From Candidatus Rokuibacteriota bacterium (lineage in GTDB: Bacteria > Methylomirabilota > Methylomirabilia > Rokubacteriales > CSP1-6), in the NCBI GenBank assembly GCA_003220685.1, contig QHTE01000053.1, forward strand, positions 107,257 through 171,256: a stretch of DNA of 64,000 bases. Direction: 5' to 3'. A program made the translations under genes and the position numbers. Numbering within the stretch: the first letter of the stretch is position 1; every line of letters starts with the position of its first letter. The notes below the pieces were generated by a model. The model did not search any database. It was not told the DNA's origin and was given only the letters and a program-made list of their open reading frames with translations. Positions 8,384-17,033 of this stretch are shown here, in pieces.

Positions 8384-8413
8384 TTGACAGCTCGGTCCCG
8401 CGCCCGGTACAAG
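8384..8413 (+). promoter_or_regulatory. Sigma-70-like promoter of the dehydrogenase-CMD-MaoC operon
   Basis: TTGACA (8384-8389), an 18-base spacer and TACAAG (8408-8413). The -35 is perfect and the -10 matches 4 of 6. It would give a leader of about 85 bases before the ATG at 8508. The adjoining palindrome could place it under operator control. Confidence 0.55.
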
Positions 8414-8507
8414 CGGTCAGCCCGTCGGGTCTCGGAGCCGAACCCACCGGGATTCTGGCCGACGCGACGGGCATTGGCAAGCAGACCGAACGAGGAGGAT
8501 CCGTGAG

Positions 8508-9572
8508 ATGAGCTCGCCGAAGGTATTCATCTTCGCGCCGGTCGAGGAGGCGCGCGACAGTCACACGCGGTTCGAGGCGGAGGGCTGCGAGCTGCGCCTC
8601 GGGAAGGCTGCCTGGGACACGCCCCAGGCGAACAGCGAGCCCGAGCTGATCCGCATGGCGCAGGGCGTCCACGCGCTCATGGGGACCTCGATCCGTAACG
8701 TGCCGATCAGCCGCAAGATCATGGAGAGCTCGCCCGAGCTGCGAGTCGTCGCGAAGTACACGATCGGCGTCGACGACGTCGACGTCGAGGCGGCCACCGA
8801 GATGGGCATTCTCGTGTGCCATGGGCCGACCGAGTCGAACTGGGGCGGCGTCGCCGAGGGCACGATCACGATGATGCTCACGATGCTGAAGAAGGTGCGG
8901 GAGCGCGACCGGCACCTCAAGGAGGGCGGAGCCTGGCGGGAACCGAAGCTGCAGGGGACCTACCTCGGCTCGCGCGCCGACGGCTACGCCGGGATCACGC
9001 TCGGGCTCATCGGTCTCGGCCGGATCGGCAGCCGGATCGCGACCCTACTGAGGCCGTGGAACATGCGGATCCTCGCCACCGATCCCTACGTGCCCGAGAG
9101 CAAGTTCGCCGAGCACGGCGTGACGCGCGTGGATCTCGCCACGCTGCTGCGCGAGTCGGACGTGGTGAGTCTGCACGTCGTCCTGACGCGCGAGACGCGG
9201 CACATGATCGGCGCCAGAGAGCTCGCCCTGATGAAGCGCCACGCGATCCTGATCAACACCTCGCGCGGCCCGTGCGTGCACGAGCCCGCGCTGATCGAGA
9301 CGCTCCTGAAGGGCGAGATCGGCGGCGCCGCCCTCGACGTCTTCGAGCAGGAGCCGCTGGCGCTCGACAGCCAACTGCGCAATCTCGGTGACCGGGCCCT
9401 GCTCTCGCCGCACGTGGTGTCCAACAACGTGGGGAGCGGGCTCGGTCCGGGCATCGCCTGGGCGACCGACGCGGTCCTGGCCGCGCTGCGCGGCCAAGTT
9501 CCCGACCACGTCTACAACAAGGAAGTCATCCCGCGCTGGGAGCGCCGCTTCGGCGGCAAGAGCGTCTGGTAG
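8508..9572 (+). CDS. D-isomer-specific 2-hydroxyacid dehydrogenase
   Basis: A 354-residue NAD-dependent dehydrogenase of the phosphoglycerate/formate dehydrogenase fold. The Rossmann motif is 'GLIGLGRIGSRIA'. Catalytic residues fit the family: Arg in 'LINTSRGP', Glu in 'LDVFEQEPL' and His in 'LLSPHVVSNN'. It reduces 2-oxoacids to D-2-hydroxyacids or the reverse. It heads an operon with the CMD selenoprotein (36-base gap) and a MaoC hydratase, suggesting degradation of a hydroxy- or enoyl-acid. The substrate is unknown. Confidence 0.88.
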   Translation: MSSPKVFIFAPVEEARDSHTRFEAEGCELRLGKAAWDTPQANSEPELIRMAQGVHALMGTSIRNVPISRKIMESSPELRVVAKYTIGVDDVDVEAATEMGILVCHGPTESNWGGVAEGTITMMLTMLKKVRERDRHLKEGGAWREPKLQGTYLGSRADGYAGITLGLIGLGRIGSRIATLLRPWNMRILATDPYVPESKFAEHGVTRVDLATLLRESDVVSLHVVLTRETRHMIGARELALMKRHAILINTSRGPCVHEPALIETLLKGEIGGAALDVFEQEPLALDSQLRNLGDRALLSPHVVSNNVGSGLGPGIAWATDAVLAALRGQVPDHVYNKEVIPRWERRFGGKSVW

Positions 9573-9608
9573 TGCGAGCCGAGGCGAGCCGGGCAACAGG
9601 AGAGATCC

Positions 9609-10187
9609 ATGCCCCACATTCCCTACGTCGATCCCGCGACCGTGACCGACCCGGAGATCCTGGGCTATCTCGAGCGCGCGCGCCGCGAGGGGACTCCGCG
9701 TCCGGAGAGCCAGGCGATTCGCGCCAACAACCCGAGCGTGATCCGCGCCTTCTCGCAGGCGTGGGAGCTGACGTTTCGCCAGGGCGTCTGCGATCACGCG
9801 ATCAAGGAGCTCTGCCGGGTGTACGTCTCGAAGTCGATCGAGTGCGAGTACTGAGGCGTGCAGCGCTCCGTCCAGGCCGGACGGAAAGGGCTGACGGAAG
9901 ACAAGTACGACGACCTGCTGAACTTCACCGAGTCGCCCAGGTTCACCGAGCGCGAGAAGGTGGCGCTGACGTACGCGAGCTCGATCGTCTGGAACGCGGA
10001 GATCGCCGACGAGGCGCTGTGGACGCAGCTCCGGCGGCATTTCTCGAACCCGGAGCTGGTCGAGCTCGGCTTTTTCATCGCGCTGACCCTGGGCCAGCAG
10101 CGATGGATCAAGACGCTCGGCATCGGACATCTCGAGGTGCTGGCCGACACGAGCGCCGGCCTCGCGCCGTCGAAAGGAGCCGTGTGA
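9609..10187 (+). CDS. Carboxymuconolactone decarboxylase/AhpD-like selenoprotein with in-frame UGA (CxxU)
   Basis: Read conventionally the frame stops at TGA 9852-9854, but it continues in the same frame to 10187. This gives a 192-residue CMD-domain protein. The TGA is codon 82 in 'IECEY-U-GVQRS', where homologues carry the CxxC redox cysteine pair (CEYCG), so the protein has a CxxU pair. A SECIS-like hairpin follows at 9867-9885. The second half ('FTEREKVALTYASSIVW', 'VELGFFIALTLGQQRW') is a normal CMD helical domain, showing that the reading frame is maintained. AhpD-like CMD proteins are peroxidase or thiol-disulfide enzymes. The stop overlaps the MaoC start. Alternative: a sequencing error of TGC/TGT to TGA. 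Confidence 0.85.
9867..9885 (+). promoter_or_regulatory. Bacterial SECIS-like hairpin of the CMD selenoprotein
   Basis: Starting 12 bases after the UGA, UCCGUCC pairs perfectly with GGACGGA (7 bp) around the loop AGGCC (9874-9878). The loop begins 19 bases after the UGA and has G as its second base. That meets the usual bacterial SECIS criteria: a stem-loop just 3' of the UGA, apical loop about 16-37 nt away, and a G in the first two loop positions. Confidence 0.7.
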
Positions 10188-10687
10188 TGGTCGTCGTCCC
10201 CGGGTGGGAGGGGCGCTACTTCGAGGACTTCAACGTCGGCGACGTCTACCGGTGCCGCCTCGGCCGGACGGTGACCGAAGCCGACAACATCTGGTTCACC
10301 CTGCTCACCAGCAACACCAACCAGATCCACTTCAACAACGACTTCGCCCGGCGCACCGAGTTCGGCCGATGCCTGATCAACAGCACGCTCACCCTGGCGA
10401 TCGTGACCGGGATGGGCGTGGCCGACGTCAGCGAGAACGGCGTGGCGCTCGGGTGGGACGAGGTGAAGCTGCCCCATCCGCTCTTCGCCGGCGACACGCT
10501 CTATTCTGAGTCGCGCGTGCTCGAGAAGCACGAGTCGCGGTCGAACCCGAAGCGGGGCGTCGTCAAGGTCCGCACGCGCGGGATCCAGCAGGAGGGCAAG
10601 GTCGTCATCGATTACGTGCGGAGCGTGCTCGTGTGGAAGAAGGCCCACGCGCCCACGCGCGATCTGTTTCCGGAGGTCCGCGAGTAG
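10187..10687 (+). CDS. MaoC-like dehydratase
   Basis: A 166-residue hot-dog-fold protein. 'YFEDFNVGDVYRCRLGRTVT' and 'TSNTNQIHFNNDFARRTEFG' carry the typical MaoC/R-hydratase D/N..H site (N-Q-I-H-F-N). Members hydrate enoyl-CoA or a related acyl thioester. Its ATG overlaps the CMD stop (TGATG), so all three genes from 8508 form one tightly coupled operon. Confidence 0.87.
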   Translation: MVVVPGWEGRYFEDFNVGDVYRCRLGRTVTEADNIWFTLLTSNTNQIHFNNDFARRTEFGRCLINSTLTLAIVTGMGVADVSENGVALGWDEVKLPHPLFAGDTLYSESRVLEKHESRSNPKRGVVKVRTRGIQQEGKVVIDYVRSVLVWKKAHAPTRDLFPEVRE

Positions 10688-10710
10688 CGCCGGCTCGAGG
10701 GCTTTGACGG

Positions 10711-11382
10711 TCAGCCGCGGGTCGATTCGACCCAGAAGTCGTAGTCGCGACAGCTCCGCGTCGCGTAGACGAAGGCCCGACTCCCCCTCCGGAGCACGTA
10801 GACCCTTCCGAAGGTCCGGTAGCCCATGCGGGCCACCGAGCGCAAGGACGCGAAATTGTTGGATTGCACGTAGGAGATCAGCCCGGCCTTGCCCTCCGTG
10901 GTGAAGGCGCGTAGCGCCTGGCACATCCCGACGGCGTGAAGACGCGCGCCGCGATACGCCGGCACAGTGTAACCCTTGTACATGTACGTGTAGGCCGGAT
11001 CGAAATGGAGAACGAGATGCTCGATCTCGATCTCGCAGGGCAGGTCGGAATACCAGCCGTAGGACGCGAGCACGTCGCCATCGAACATCGCATAGCAGCG
11101 ATCTCCGCGGCGCCCCGCTTGCCGCAGGAACGCGGACGACAGCTCGTGGCTGTTCTCGACCGTCCTGCTGAGCTCATCCACGGAGACGAATCGACCGCGG
11201 AACCCCGGGGCCTCGAACAAGCGAGGGTCGCTCACGTCGCCCAGCCGAGCGGTCATACCGTTCAAGATCTGGAAGTCCGCTACGAGGTTGACGGCGCGAC
11301 ATCCGACATCGTGCAGCGCGGCGCGCGCGCCGTATCGCGTGAGGTTGTCGTAGACGTGCCGGACGATCCGCAGCGCATCCAT
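10711..11382 (-). CDS. GNAT-type acetyltransferase-like protein
   Basis: About 223 residues from the ATG at 11382, after 'GGAGGTCCG'. The C-terminal half looks like a GNAT fold: a strand 'YTYMYKGYTVPAYRGARLH', a helix 'VGMCQALRAF', then 'LISYVQSNNFASLRSVARMG', where N-x-x-S and the following 'RMGYR' mimic the acetyl-CoA-binding end. The N-terminal 60 residues are unfamiliar. Acceptor unknown; possibly cell-envelope or polysaccharide related, as in FemAB/CelD relatives. It converges on the MaoC gene. Confidence 0.6.
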   Translation of the reverse strand: MDALRIVRHVYDNLTRYGARAALHDVGCRAVNLVADFQILNGMTARLGDVSDPRLFEAPGFRGRFVSVDELSRTVENSHELSSAFLRQAGRRGDRCYAMFDGDVLASYGWYSDLPCEIEIEHLVLHFDPAYTYMYKGYTVPAYRGARLHAVGMCQALRAFTTEGKAGLISYVQSNNFASLRSVARMGYRTFGRVYVLRRGSRAFVYATRSCRDYDFWVESTRG

Positions 11383-11556
11383 CGGACCTCCAGGGACGGT
11401 CGACCGAGCCGCCGGGCGAAACGCTCCCAATTTATAACCACCGACCCGACGATGCTGTTCCCGAAGGCAGCGCGTGGGTCCGGACGTGCGAGTCGGGTCG
11501 TCTGGCGGGCCGGCGGGCAGGCCCGTCGAGTGGCGCCGCTCGGCGAGGGCCTGACG

Positions 11557-12615
11557 TTACGACGCGAACTTCGGCATGACGCGGTCGGCGAGGAGCTCGA
11601 GCGTTCTGAGGGCCTCGGCCTCGCCGATGCCGCCGAAGTTGATCTGCAGAGACGGCTCGATCTCGCCGAAGACCTCGACCTGATAGGCGAGCTGCTCGAC
11701 GACTTCCTCGGGCGAGCCGATGAGCGCCTGGTGCCCCTCGAGCATCGACTCGATGGTGGTCCCGGCGATCGAGGCCACGACCTTTCCATAGTCCGCGTAC
11801 TGGGAGGCCTGGTGGGCCGACCAGGAGCTGACCGCCTCACCGAATACCTCGATGTAGCGCTCGACGCGCGGTCGGGCGCCCTCGATCGCCTTCGCGTGCG
11901 TCTCGGCAACGTAGCAGTGCAGTGAGGTCTGGATCTGCTCCTCACCGGGCGGGTGCCCGGCTTCGCGCCAGGCCTCCCGGTAGGCACGGACCATGCCGCG
12001 CACCTTCTCGATGCCGCCGACGTACGGCACGATCATCACGTTGTAGCCCTGCCGTCCGGCCCAGACGAACGACTCGATCGACGCCACCGCGGCGACCCAG
12101 ATCGGGGGGTGGGGTTTCTGCACGGGCCGCGGGTTCAACCGGACGTCGCGGAAGCGGTGGAACTTGCCGTCGTAGGAGACGCGCTCCTCGGTCCAGAGCC
12201 GCTTGACGATGTCGAGGCCCTCCTCGAAGCGGGCCCGGCTCTCCTCCATGCTGACGCCGAAGACCTCGAACTCCTTCGGGATGAACGCGCGTCCGAAGCC
12301 GACGTCGAGGCGGCCGTTGCTGATGTTGTCGAGCGCGGCCAGCTCGGCGGCCAGCTTGACCGGATTGTTGAAGGCCGGAATCACCGCGCCGGTGATCGGG
12401 CGGATGCGCCGCGTGCGGGCCGCCACGGCCGCGAGGAAGACGACGGGATTCGGCGAGTGGCCGCCGTAGTCGTAGAAGTAGTGCTCGACGGCCTTGACCG
12501 AGTTGACGCCCAGCCGGTCGGCCCGCTCGGCCAGGCGCAGGCACTGGGCGAAGTACTCCGCGGTCGAGTAATCGCGCGCACGGAACGACGGGAAGAAATT
12601 GAGGCCGAACTTCAT
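11557..12615 (-). CDS. LLM-class flavin-dependent oxidoreductase (copy 2 of the pair)
   Basis: A 352-residue luciferase-like monooxygenase. 'MKFGLNFFPSFRARD' starts the TIM barrel. 'GRLDVGFGRAFIPKEFEVFG' is the usual flavin/phosphate segment and 'VQKPHPPIWVAA' the conserved barrel strand. Such enzymes use FMNH2 or F420H2 with oxygen or a substrate carbonyl. It overlaps the end of the upstream LLM gene by 4 bases, so the two are translationally coupled and may act on one pathway. Confidence 0.9.
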   Translation of the reverse strand: MKFGLNFFPSFRARDYSTAEYFAQCLRLAERADRLGVNSVKAVEHYFYDYGGHSPNPVVFLAAVAARTRRIRPITGAVIPAFNNPVKLAAELAALDNISNGRLDVGFGRAFIPKEFEVFGVSMEESRARFEEGLDIVKRLWTEERVSYDGKFHRFRDVRLNPRPVQKPHPPIWVAAVASIESFVWAGRQGYNVMIVPYVGGIEKVRGMVRAYREAWREAGHPPGEEQIQTSLHCYVAETHAKAIEGARPRVERYIEVFGEAVSSWSAHQASQYADYGKVVASIAGTTIESMLEGHQALIGSPEEVVEQLAYQVEVFGEIEPSLQINFGGIGEAEALRTLELLADRVMPKFAS

Positions 12616-13697
12616 CGGCCGGCGGCGAGCGACTGGGGGCGCTCGGCGAAGTACGGCATCACCTCACGAGCGAACCGCTCCATCGCCTTCAGCGTGTCCC
12701 GGTGGCTCAGCTCGCCGAAGTTGAAGTAGAGGATCACCTCGGAGATGCCGCCCTCCTCGCACCGCTTGAGCACCTCGACGCAGTGCTCGACGTCGCCGGT
12801 GACGATGCTTCGATCGCTCACCTGATCCGGCTTCATCGCGCGCAGCCGCTCGACGATGTCGACGAAGTACGCGATGTGCGGCGGGGCCGTGCGCCGATCG
12901 CTCGGGAAGACCGGCAGGATGCTGTGCAGATAGTGCAAGAGGCGCACCCGGGCGCGGTCGGTCTCGTCGCTGCTGTGCGAGACCGAGACGAAGTAGCTGC
13001 ACATCACCTTGGGATCGGGGTGGCCGGCCTCGCGGGCCATACGCTTGCTCTCGCGGGCCGCCTCCTGGACGGAGCCGAACAGCATCGCGGCGGCGAACGG
13101 GGCGAAGATCGTGTTCACGCGCAGGCGTGCCGCCAGCTCGATCGAAGGCTTGGAGAAGCACGCGACGTAGACCTCGGGGTGAGGCAGCTGCACCGGGCGC
13201 GGAACCACGGTGATGGGCTCGGGCGTCGAGTAGTAGCGGCCGTGGAACTCGAACGGTGACTGCCGCCAGGCCGCCATCATGTACTCCATCTGCTCGTCGA
13301 ACACCGCGCGGCTGTCCGCGAACGAGGCGCCGAACGGCGTGTACTCGCCCTGATCGTAGCCGCGCCCGGCGGAGAACACCGCGCGCCCGTCGCTCAGGAG
13401 GTCGAGGAGGTTGAACTCCTCGACCATCCGGAGCGGGTGGTTGATCGGGAGCACGACGGTCGCGGGGCCGAGCTTGAGCTTGCGCGTGCGGTTGGCGATG
13501 TGGGCCAGGAACATCGTCGGCGACGGTAAGATGCCGAAGCGACCGAAGTGGTGCTCCGGGACCCAGGCGCTCGCGTATCCCATCGCCTCGGCCTCGACGC
13601 ACTCCTCGACCACCTCGAGGAGGAATCGATTCGGATCGCGCCGATTCGCGCCGTACGCCGGCGGGTTGTCGGTGAGCGTGAAGTAGCCGAAGTTCAC
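12612..13697 (-). CDS. LLM-class flavin-dependent oxidoreductase (copy 1 of the pair)
   Basis: A 361-residue luciferase-like protein. It shows 'YASAWVPEHHFGRFGILPSP', 'GRAVFSAGRGYDQGEYTPFG' and 'VQLPHPEVYVACFS', the same three landmarks as the next gene, but the two are only distantly similar. It lies 10 bases downstream of the double VOC gene on the same strand, in a putative DoxX-VOC-LLM-LLM operon. Role inferred: oxygenase or dehydrogenase for an organic compound; the substrate is unknown. Confidence 0.9.
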   Translation of the reverse strand: MNFGYFTLTDNPPAYGANRRDPNRFLLEVVEECVEAEAMGYASAWVPEHHFGRFGILPSPTMFLAHIANRTRKLKLGPATVVLPINHPLRMVEEFNLLDLLSDGRAVFSAGRGYDQGEYTPFGASFADSRAVFDEQMEYMMAAWRQSPFEFHGRYYSTPEPITVVPRPVQLPHPEVYVACFSKPSIELAARLRVNTIFAPFAAAMLFGSVQEAARESKRMAREAGHPDPKVMCSYFVSVSHSSDETDRARVRLLHYLHSILPVFPSDRRTAPPHIAYFVDIVERLRAMKPDQVSDRSIVTGDVEHCVEVLKRCEEGGISEVILYFNFGELSHRDTLKAMERFAREVMPYFAERPQSLAAGR

Positions 13698-13706
13698 GGC
13701 GCGATC

Positions 13707-14927
13707 CTAACCGAGCGGGCCCTGGAAGACCTGGTCGACGTAGGTATCCGAGAGCGGCTCCAGGGTCTCCGGCCAGGTCCCGTTCGCGGCGCGCCGCTGC
13801 GCCGCCGGCCGCACCGCGCCGTCCCAGCCCACCTGTTCCATGTAGTAGTAGAGCTGGACGCAGTGCCCGTCGGGATCGAGCGCGAAGGCCGAGTAGTCGA
13901 TGCCGGGATAGAGCTCGGGCGGGATCGAGTCGACGAATTTCACGCCGCGCGACTTCAAGAACGAGACGGCGTTGCGCAGCTGGGTGTAGCTGCCGACCTC
14001 GACGCCGAACGACATGCACGTGGTGTGCTCGGATAGCCCGAGCGCGCGCCGCAGCTCGCGCGGGAAGAGGCCGACGCTGTGGTGCTCCGCGCTGGCGCGC
14101 AGGAACACGCACCGCGCGCCGCGATACGTGGTCTCCTCGCTCTTCACGAAGCCGAGGTGCCCGGTGTAGAAGGCTTCGGCGCGCGCGACGTCCGCGACGA
14201 ACAGCCCCACCGGACCGATCTTGGTGATCTTGAACGGGCGCGGCAGCAACACCCCCTCGACGTCGTAGGTCTCGCTCAAGGTCTCGCGCGTGCGGTTGCC
14301 CGCGAACACGTCGATCCCCTTGTCGAGCGCCTCGGCCACCTCGGTGATCTCGGAGACCTGGGGCAGCGACGGCCTCTCGCGGAAGCCGCGGTAATACATC
14401 TCGGTGGGCTTGCTGAGCTGATTCCAGCCGATCTGCTCGATGCCGTAGTAGAGCTCGATCGTGTGGCCGTCGGGATCGTACACATAGACGTGCCAGTTGC
14501 TGCCGGGCATGTCGCGGCCCACGCGCTGGATCGGCACGCCCTGATCCTGGAAGTACGTGTGGGCGTCCATGATCTCCTTCAGGCTGCCGCACTGCCAGGT
14601 GATCTGGTTGATCGTCACCTCCGACGCGAATTTTCGATCCGGCCGGTGGTCGAGCACCTTCTTGTTGAAGAGCACGAATGCGTGATGGTCGGTCCCGTAG
14701 CGCATGAAGTATCCGCGCGTGTCGCCGAGGTCGTCGCGCTTGGGCGCCCAGGGCATCTTGCCGAAGTCCAGGATGTCGGAGTGCTTGAAGCCGAGGAGGT
14801 CGCCGTAGAAGTCGCGCGACTCGTTCATCCGGACCGCGTTGAAGCCGAAGTGGCCGAGCCGCCGGATCTTGAAGGGCCGGTCCAGGAGCACCCCACCCAC
14901 GTTGAAGCGATTGCCGTTCGACGCCAT
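13707..14927 (-). CDS. Two-domain VOC protein (extradiol dioxygenase-like)
   Basis: A 406-residue protein with two glyoxalase/VOC modules. The first runs about 22-170 ('RRLGHFGFNAVRMNESRDFY' ... 'VYVYDPDGHTIELYYG'), the second about 225-385 ('KIGPVGLFVADVARAEAFYT' ... 'FALDPDGHCVQLYYY'). The DPDGH-x-x-x-L-Y-Y endings carry the metal-ligand glutamate position in the first domain (IELYY) but Gln (VQLYY) in the second. It resembles catechol 2,3-dioxygenase relatives. A metal dioxygenase or ring-cleavage role is plausible beside the LLM oxidases but not proven. Confidence 0.85.
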   Translation of the reverse strand: MASNGNRFNVGGVLLDRPFKIRRLGHFGFNAVRMNESRDFYGDLLGFKHSDILDFGKMPWAPKRDDLGDTRGYFMRYGTDHHAFVLFNKKVLDHRPDRKFASEVTINQITWQCGSLKEIMDAHTYFQDQGVPIQRVGRDMPGSNWHVYVYDPDGHTIELYYGIEQIGWNQLSKPTEMYYRGFRERPSLPQVSEITEVAEALDKGIDVFAGNRTRETLSETYDVEGVLLPRPFKITKIGPVGLFVADVARAEAFYTGHLGFVKSEETTYRGARCVFLRASAEHHSVGLFPRELRRALGLSEHTTCMSFGVEVGSYTQLRNAVSFLKSRGVKFVDSIPPELYPGIDYSAFALDPDGHCVQLYYYMEQVGWDGAVRPAAQRRAANGTWPETLEPLSDTYVDQVFQGPLG

Positions 14928-14955
14928 GATCCGTCCCTCCCGCCTTGTTGTCGAG

Positions 14956-15396
14956 CTAGCCTGCGCCGCCTTTTTCGATTCCGGTGGCCCGGTCGACCGA
15001 GGGCGAGCCGGGTCCGGTCAGCACGATGACCAGCGCCATCACGCCGAGAGCGAGCGGCAGCTCGAAGCCGTTCTTTCCGGCGAAGAAGCCGTTGGGCATG
15101 TGCACCTTGAGTATGGCGACCGCCATGTCGATGACGAGGCCGGCCGCCCAGAACCGGGTCAGGAACCCGAGGAACACGCACACGCCGCCGACGAACTCGG
15201 TGATCGAGAGCACCCATGCCCAGATGTGGGCCGGCTCGACGCCGAGCTTCGAGAGCATGCCGTGCACGCCTGCGATCCCGCCACCGCCGAACGCGCCCAG
15301 GAGCTTCTGCGATCCGTGCATCACGAAGGTGAAGCCCAGGAACAGCCTCAGGATCAGGACGGCCAACCGCTCCAACCCCTCGAGCCGTTGTGGCAC
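14956..15396 (-). CDS. DoxX family membrane protein
   Basis: A 146-residue protein with four predicted membrane segments ('LAVLILRLFLGFTFVMHG', 'WVLSITEFVGGVCVFLG', 'GLVIDMAVAILKV', 'ALGVMALVIVLTG') and the DoxX signature 'FVMHGSQKLLGAFGG'. DoxX proteins accompany oxidoreductases and thiosulfate:quinone reductase subunits; their exact function is uncertain. It is 28 bases upstream of the VOC gene and probably the first gene of that operon. Confidence 0.88.
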   Translation of the reverse strand: MPQRLEGLERLAVLILRLFLGFTFVMHGSQKLLGAFGGGGIAGVHGMLSKLGVEPAHIWAWVLSITEFVGGVCVFLGFLTRFWAAGLVIDMAVAILKVHMPNGFFAGKNGFELPLALGVMALVIVLTGPGSPSVDRATGIEKGGAG

Positions 15397-15470
15397 GGGC
15401 GACCTCCCTTTCTCTCGAGCCCGTCAGGCCCCGAGACCTCATTGCTGGGAGGATGCCTGGATGCGGGCCC

Positions 15471-15725
15471 TCACCGCAAGATTCTGTTTCGCTCCGGCTC
15501 GGACGGGCCGCAGAGCTCGTCGGCCCGCGCGGTGCCGTGGTGCCGGCGCTGCCAGAGCCGGTAGCCGACGATCGCGAGGACGGCGGCGGGCACGATCAAG
15601 AGGGGAGCCCGCTGCCGTCCCAGCCATTCGAGCATCACCTCGACCTCTCCGCTGAAGACGTGGCCGAGGACGACCCACAAGGCGGCGTACACCAGCGATC
15701 CGCCCAGATCATAGGCCGCTTCCAC
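15471..15725 (-). pseudogene. DedA family C-terminal fragment
   Basis: An 84-codon frame whose content ('SLVYAALWVVLGHVFSGEVE', then 'LLIVPAAVLAIVGYRLWQRR') matches only the last two membrane helices of DedA/SNARE-associated proteins, which are normally about 200 residues. The start would be a GTG at 15725 right behind the alpha/beta hydrolase stop. It looks like the truncated 3' end of a dedA gene, and it might still be read by coupling. Confidence 0.55.
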
Positions 15726-15735
15726 CCGCCGACCC

Positions 15736-16617
15736 TTAGCGGCCCAGGAAGCTCCGCACGATGCGCAAGAACTCCGCGAGCCGGTCGTGGTGGAGCCAGT
15801 GGCCGGCCCCGTCGACCCCGATCACCTCCGCATGACGGAAGTGCCCGATCCGGCCGTCCTCGGCCGGATTACCCGCGCGGCTCTCCTTGCCGTAGAGCAG
15901 CAAGGTCGGGCACGTGATCCGCGACCAGAGCAGCTGGATGTCACGGCCCGGCATGTCGTACGGCGGCCACGCGCGAACGTAATTGTCGAACTTCCAGCTG
16001 TACGTCCCGTCCTCGTTCTGGTTCGCGCCGTGCACCGTCAGGTGCCGGGCCTGCTCGGCGGTGAGGTGCGGATTTTCTTCTTGCATGCGACGGAAGGCGT
16101 CCTCGATCGAGTTGTAGCGTCGCGGCAACCGGCCGGCCAGACTGCGCTGCTCGCTGATCCACTCGTCCATGCGCTCGACGATCGTCCTCGTCTTGAACCT
16201 CGCGAGCTGGGCGGGAGAGGGCCCGAGGCCTTCGATGGCCACGAGCCGGGCGACGGTGCCGGGATAGAGGCCGGCATAGCGCAGCGCGATCTGGCCGCCG
16301 AGCGAGTGGGCCACGATCGTCACCGGGGCCAGGCGCTGCTGATGGACGAGCTGCGCCAAGTCGTAGATGTAGCCGGCGATGGTATAGCTGCCGTCGGTCG
16401 ACCAGGCGCTGTCGCCGTGACCCCGCAGGTCGGGCGCCAGGATGTGCCAGTCGTCGCGCAGCGCCTCGGCGGACCAGTCCCAGTTGCGACAGTGGTCGCG
16501 GCCGCCGTGCAGCATCACCAGCGGGGGCTTCGCCGGACTGCCCCAGTCGACGTAGTGCAGGCGCAGGCGCTGCGAAAAGTACGTGTGGGAGGTCGGTCCC
16601 GGCATGCGGCCGGTCAT
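15736..16617 (-). CDS. Alpha/beta hydrolase
   Basis: A 293-residue alpha/beta hydrolase. The oxyanion strand is 'PPLVMLHGGRDHCRNWD' (HG), the nucleophile elbow 'IVAHSLGGQIA' has the Ser, the acid lies after 'CPTLLLYGKESRAG', and the His is in 'GVDGAGHWLHHDRLAEF'. All catalytic parts are present. It could be an esterase, C-C hydrolase or epoxide hydrolase; the substrate is not deducible. Divergent from the cupin gene over a 49-base gap that contains the palindrome ATGCTAGCAT (16629-16638). Confidence 0.9.
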   Translation of the reverse strand: MTGRMPGPTSHTYFSQRLRLHYVDWGSPAKPPLVMLHGGRDHCRNWDWSAEALRDDWHILAPDLRGHGDSAWSTDGSYTIAGYIYDLAQLVHQQRLAPVTIVAHSLGGQIALRYAGLYPGTVARLVAIEGLGPSPAQLARFKTRTIVERMDEWISEQRSLAGRLPRRYNSIEDAFRRMQEENPHLTAEQARHLTVHGANQNEDGTYSWKFDNYVRAWPPYDMPGRDIQLLWSRITCPTLLLYGKESRAGNPAEDGRIGHFRHAEVIGVDGAGHWLHHDRLAEFLRIVRSFLGR

Positions 16618-16666
16618 GGGTCCTATCTATGCTAGCATCCCCCCGACGATCGACACGGAGGGTGCG

Positions 16667-17002
16667 ATGGGGACATTTCGGATGTACGCGGGCGCGGATC
16701 AGCAGGCGCACGTCGAGTGGATCGAGCTCAAGGCGAAGCCCGACTGGCTCACGGGGCTTCCCGCGACCCAGATCTCGTTCCGCGAATGGCCCGCCGGCCA
16801 GTTCCTCGACTGGCACCCGGCGCCGCGGCGTCAGTTCGTGATCATTCTCTCCGGACAGCTCGAGATCGGCCTGGGCGACGGATCGAAGCACGTGTTTGGG
16901 CCGGGTGACGCGCGGCTCGTCGAGGACACGACGGGCAAGGGGCACACCACGCGCGTGATCAGCGACCAGATCTGCGTGACGGCGACCGTCCCGCTGGCGT
17001 AA
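16667..17002 (+). CDS. Cupin-domain protein
   Basis: A 111-residue single cupin. The start ATG follows 'ACGGAGGGTGCG'. Motif 1 is degenerate ('GQFLDWHPAPRRQFVIILSG', one His and no second His-x-His). Motif 2 is 'GPGDARLVEDTTGKGHTTRV' with a His. Small cupins of this type act as isomerases, lyases or sensory proteins. It opens the cupin-dehydrogenase-SDR-amidohydrolase cluster. Confidence 0.85.
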   Translation: MGTFRMYAGADQQAHVEWIELKAKPDWLTGLPATQISFREWPAGQFLDWHPAPRRQFVIILSGQLEIGLGDGSKHVFGPGDARLVEDTTGKGHTTRVISDQICVTATVPLA

Positions 17003-17033
17003 CCGCCTCGTCACACCCCACAAGGAGCCGCAC

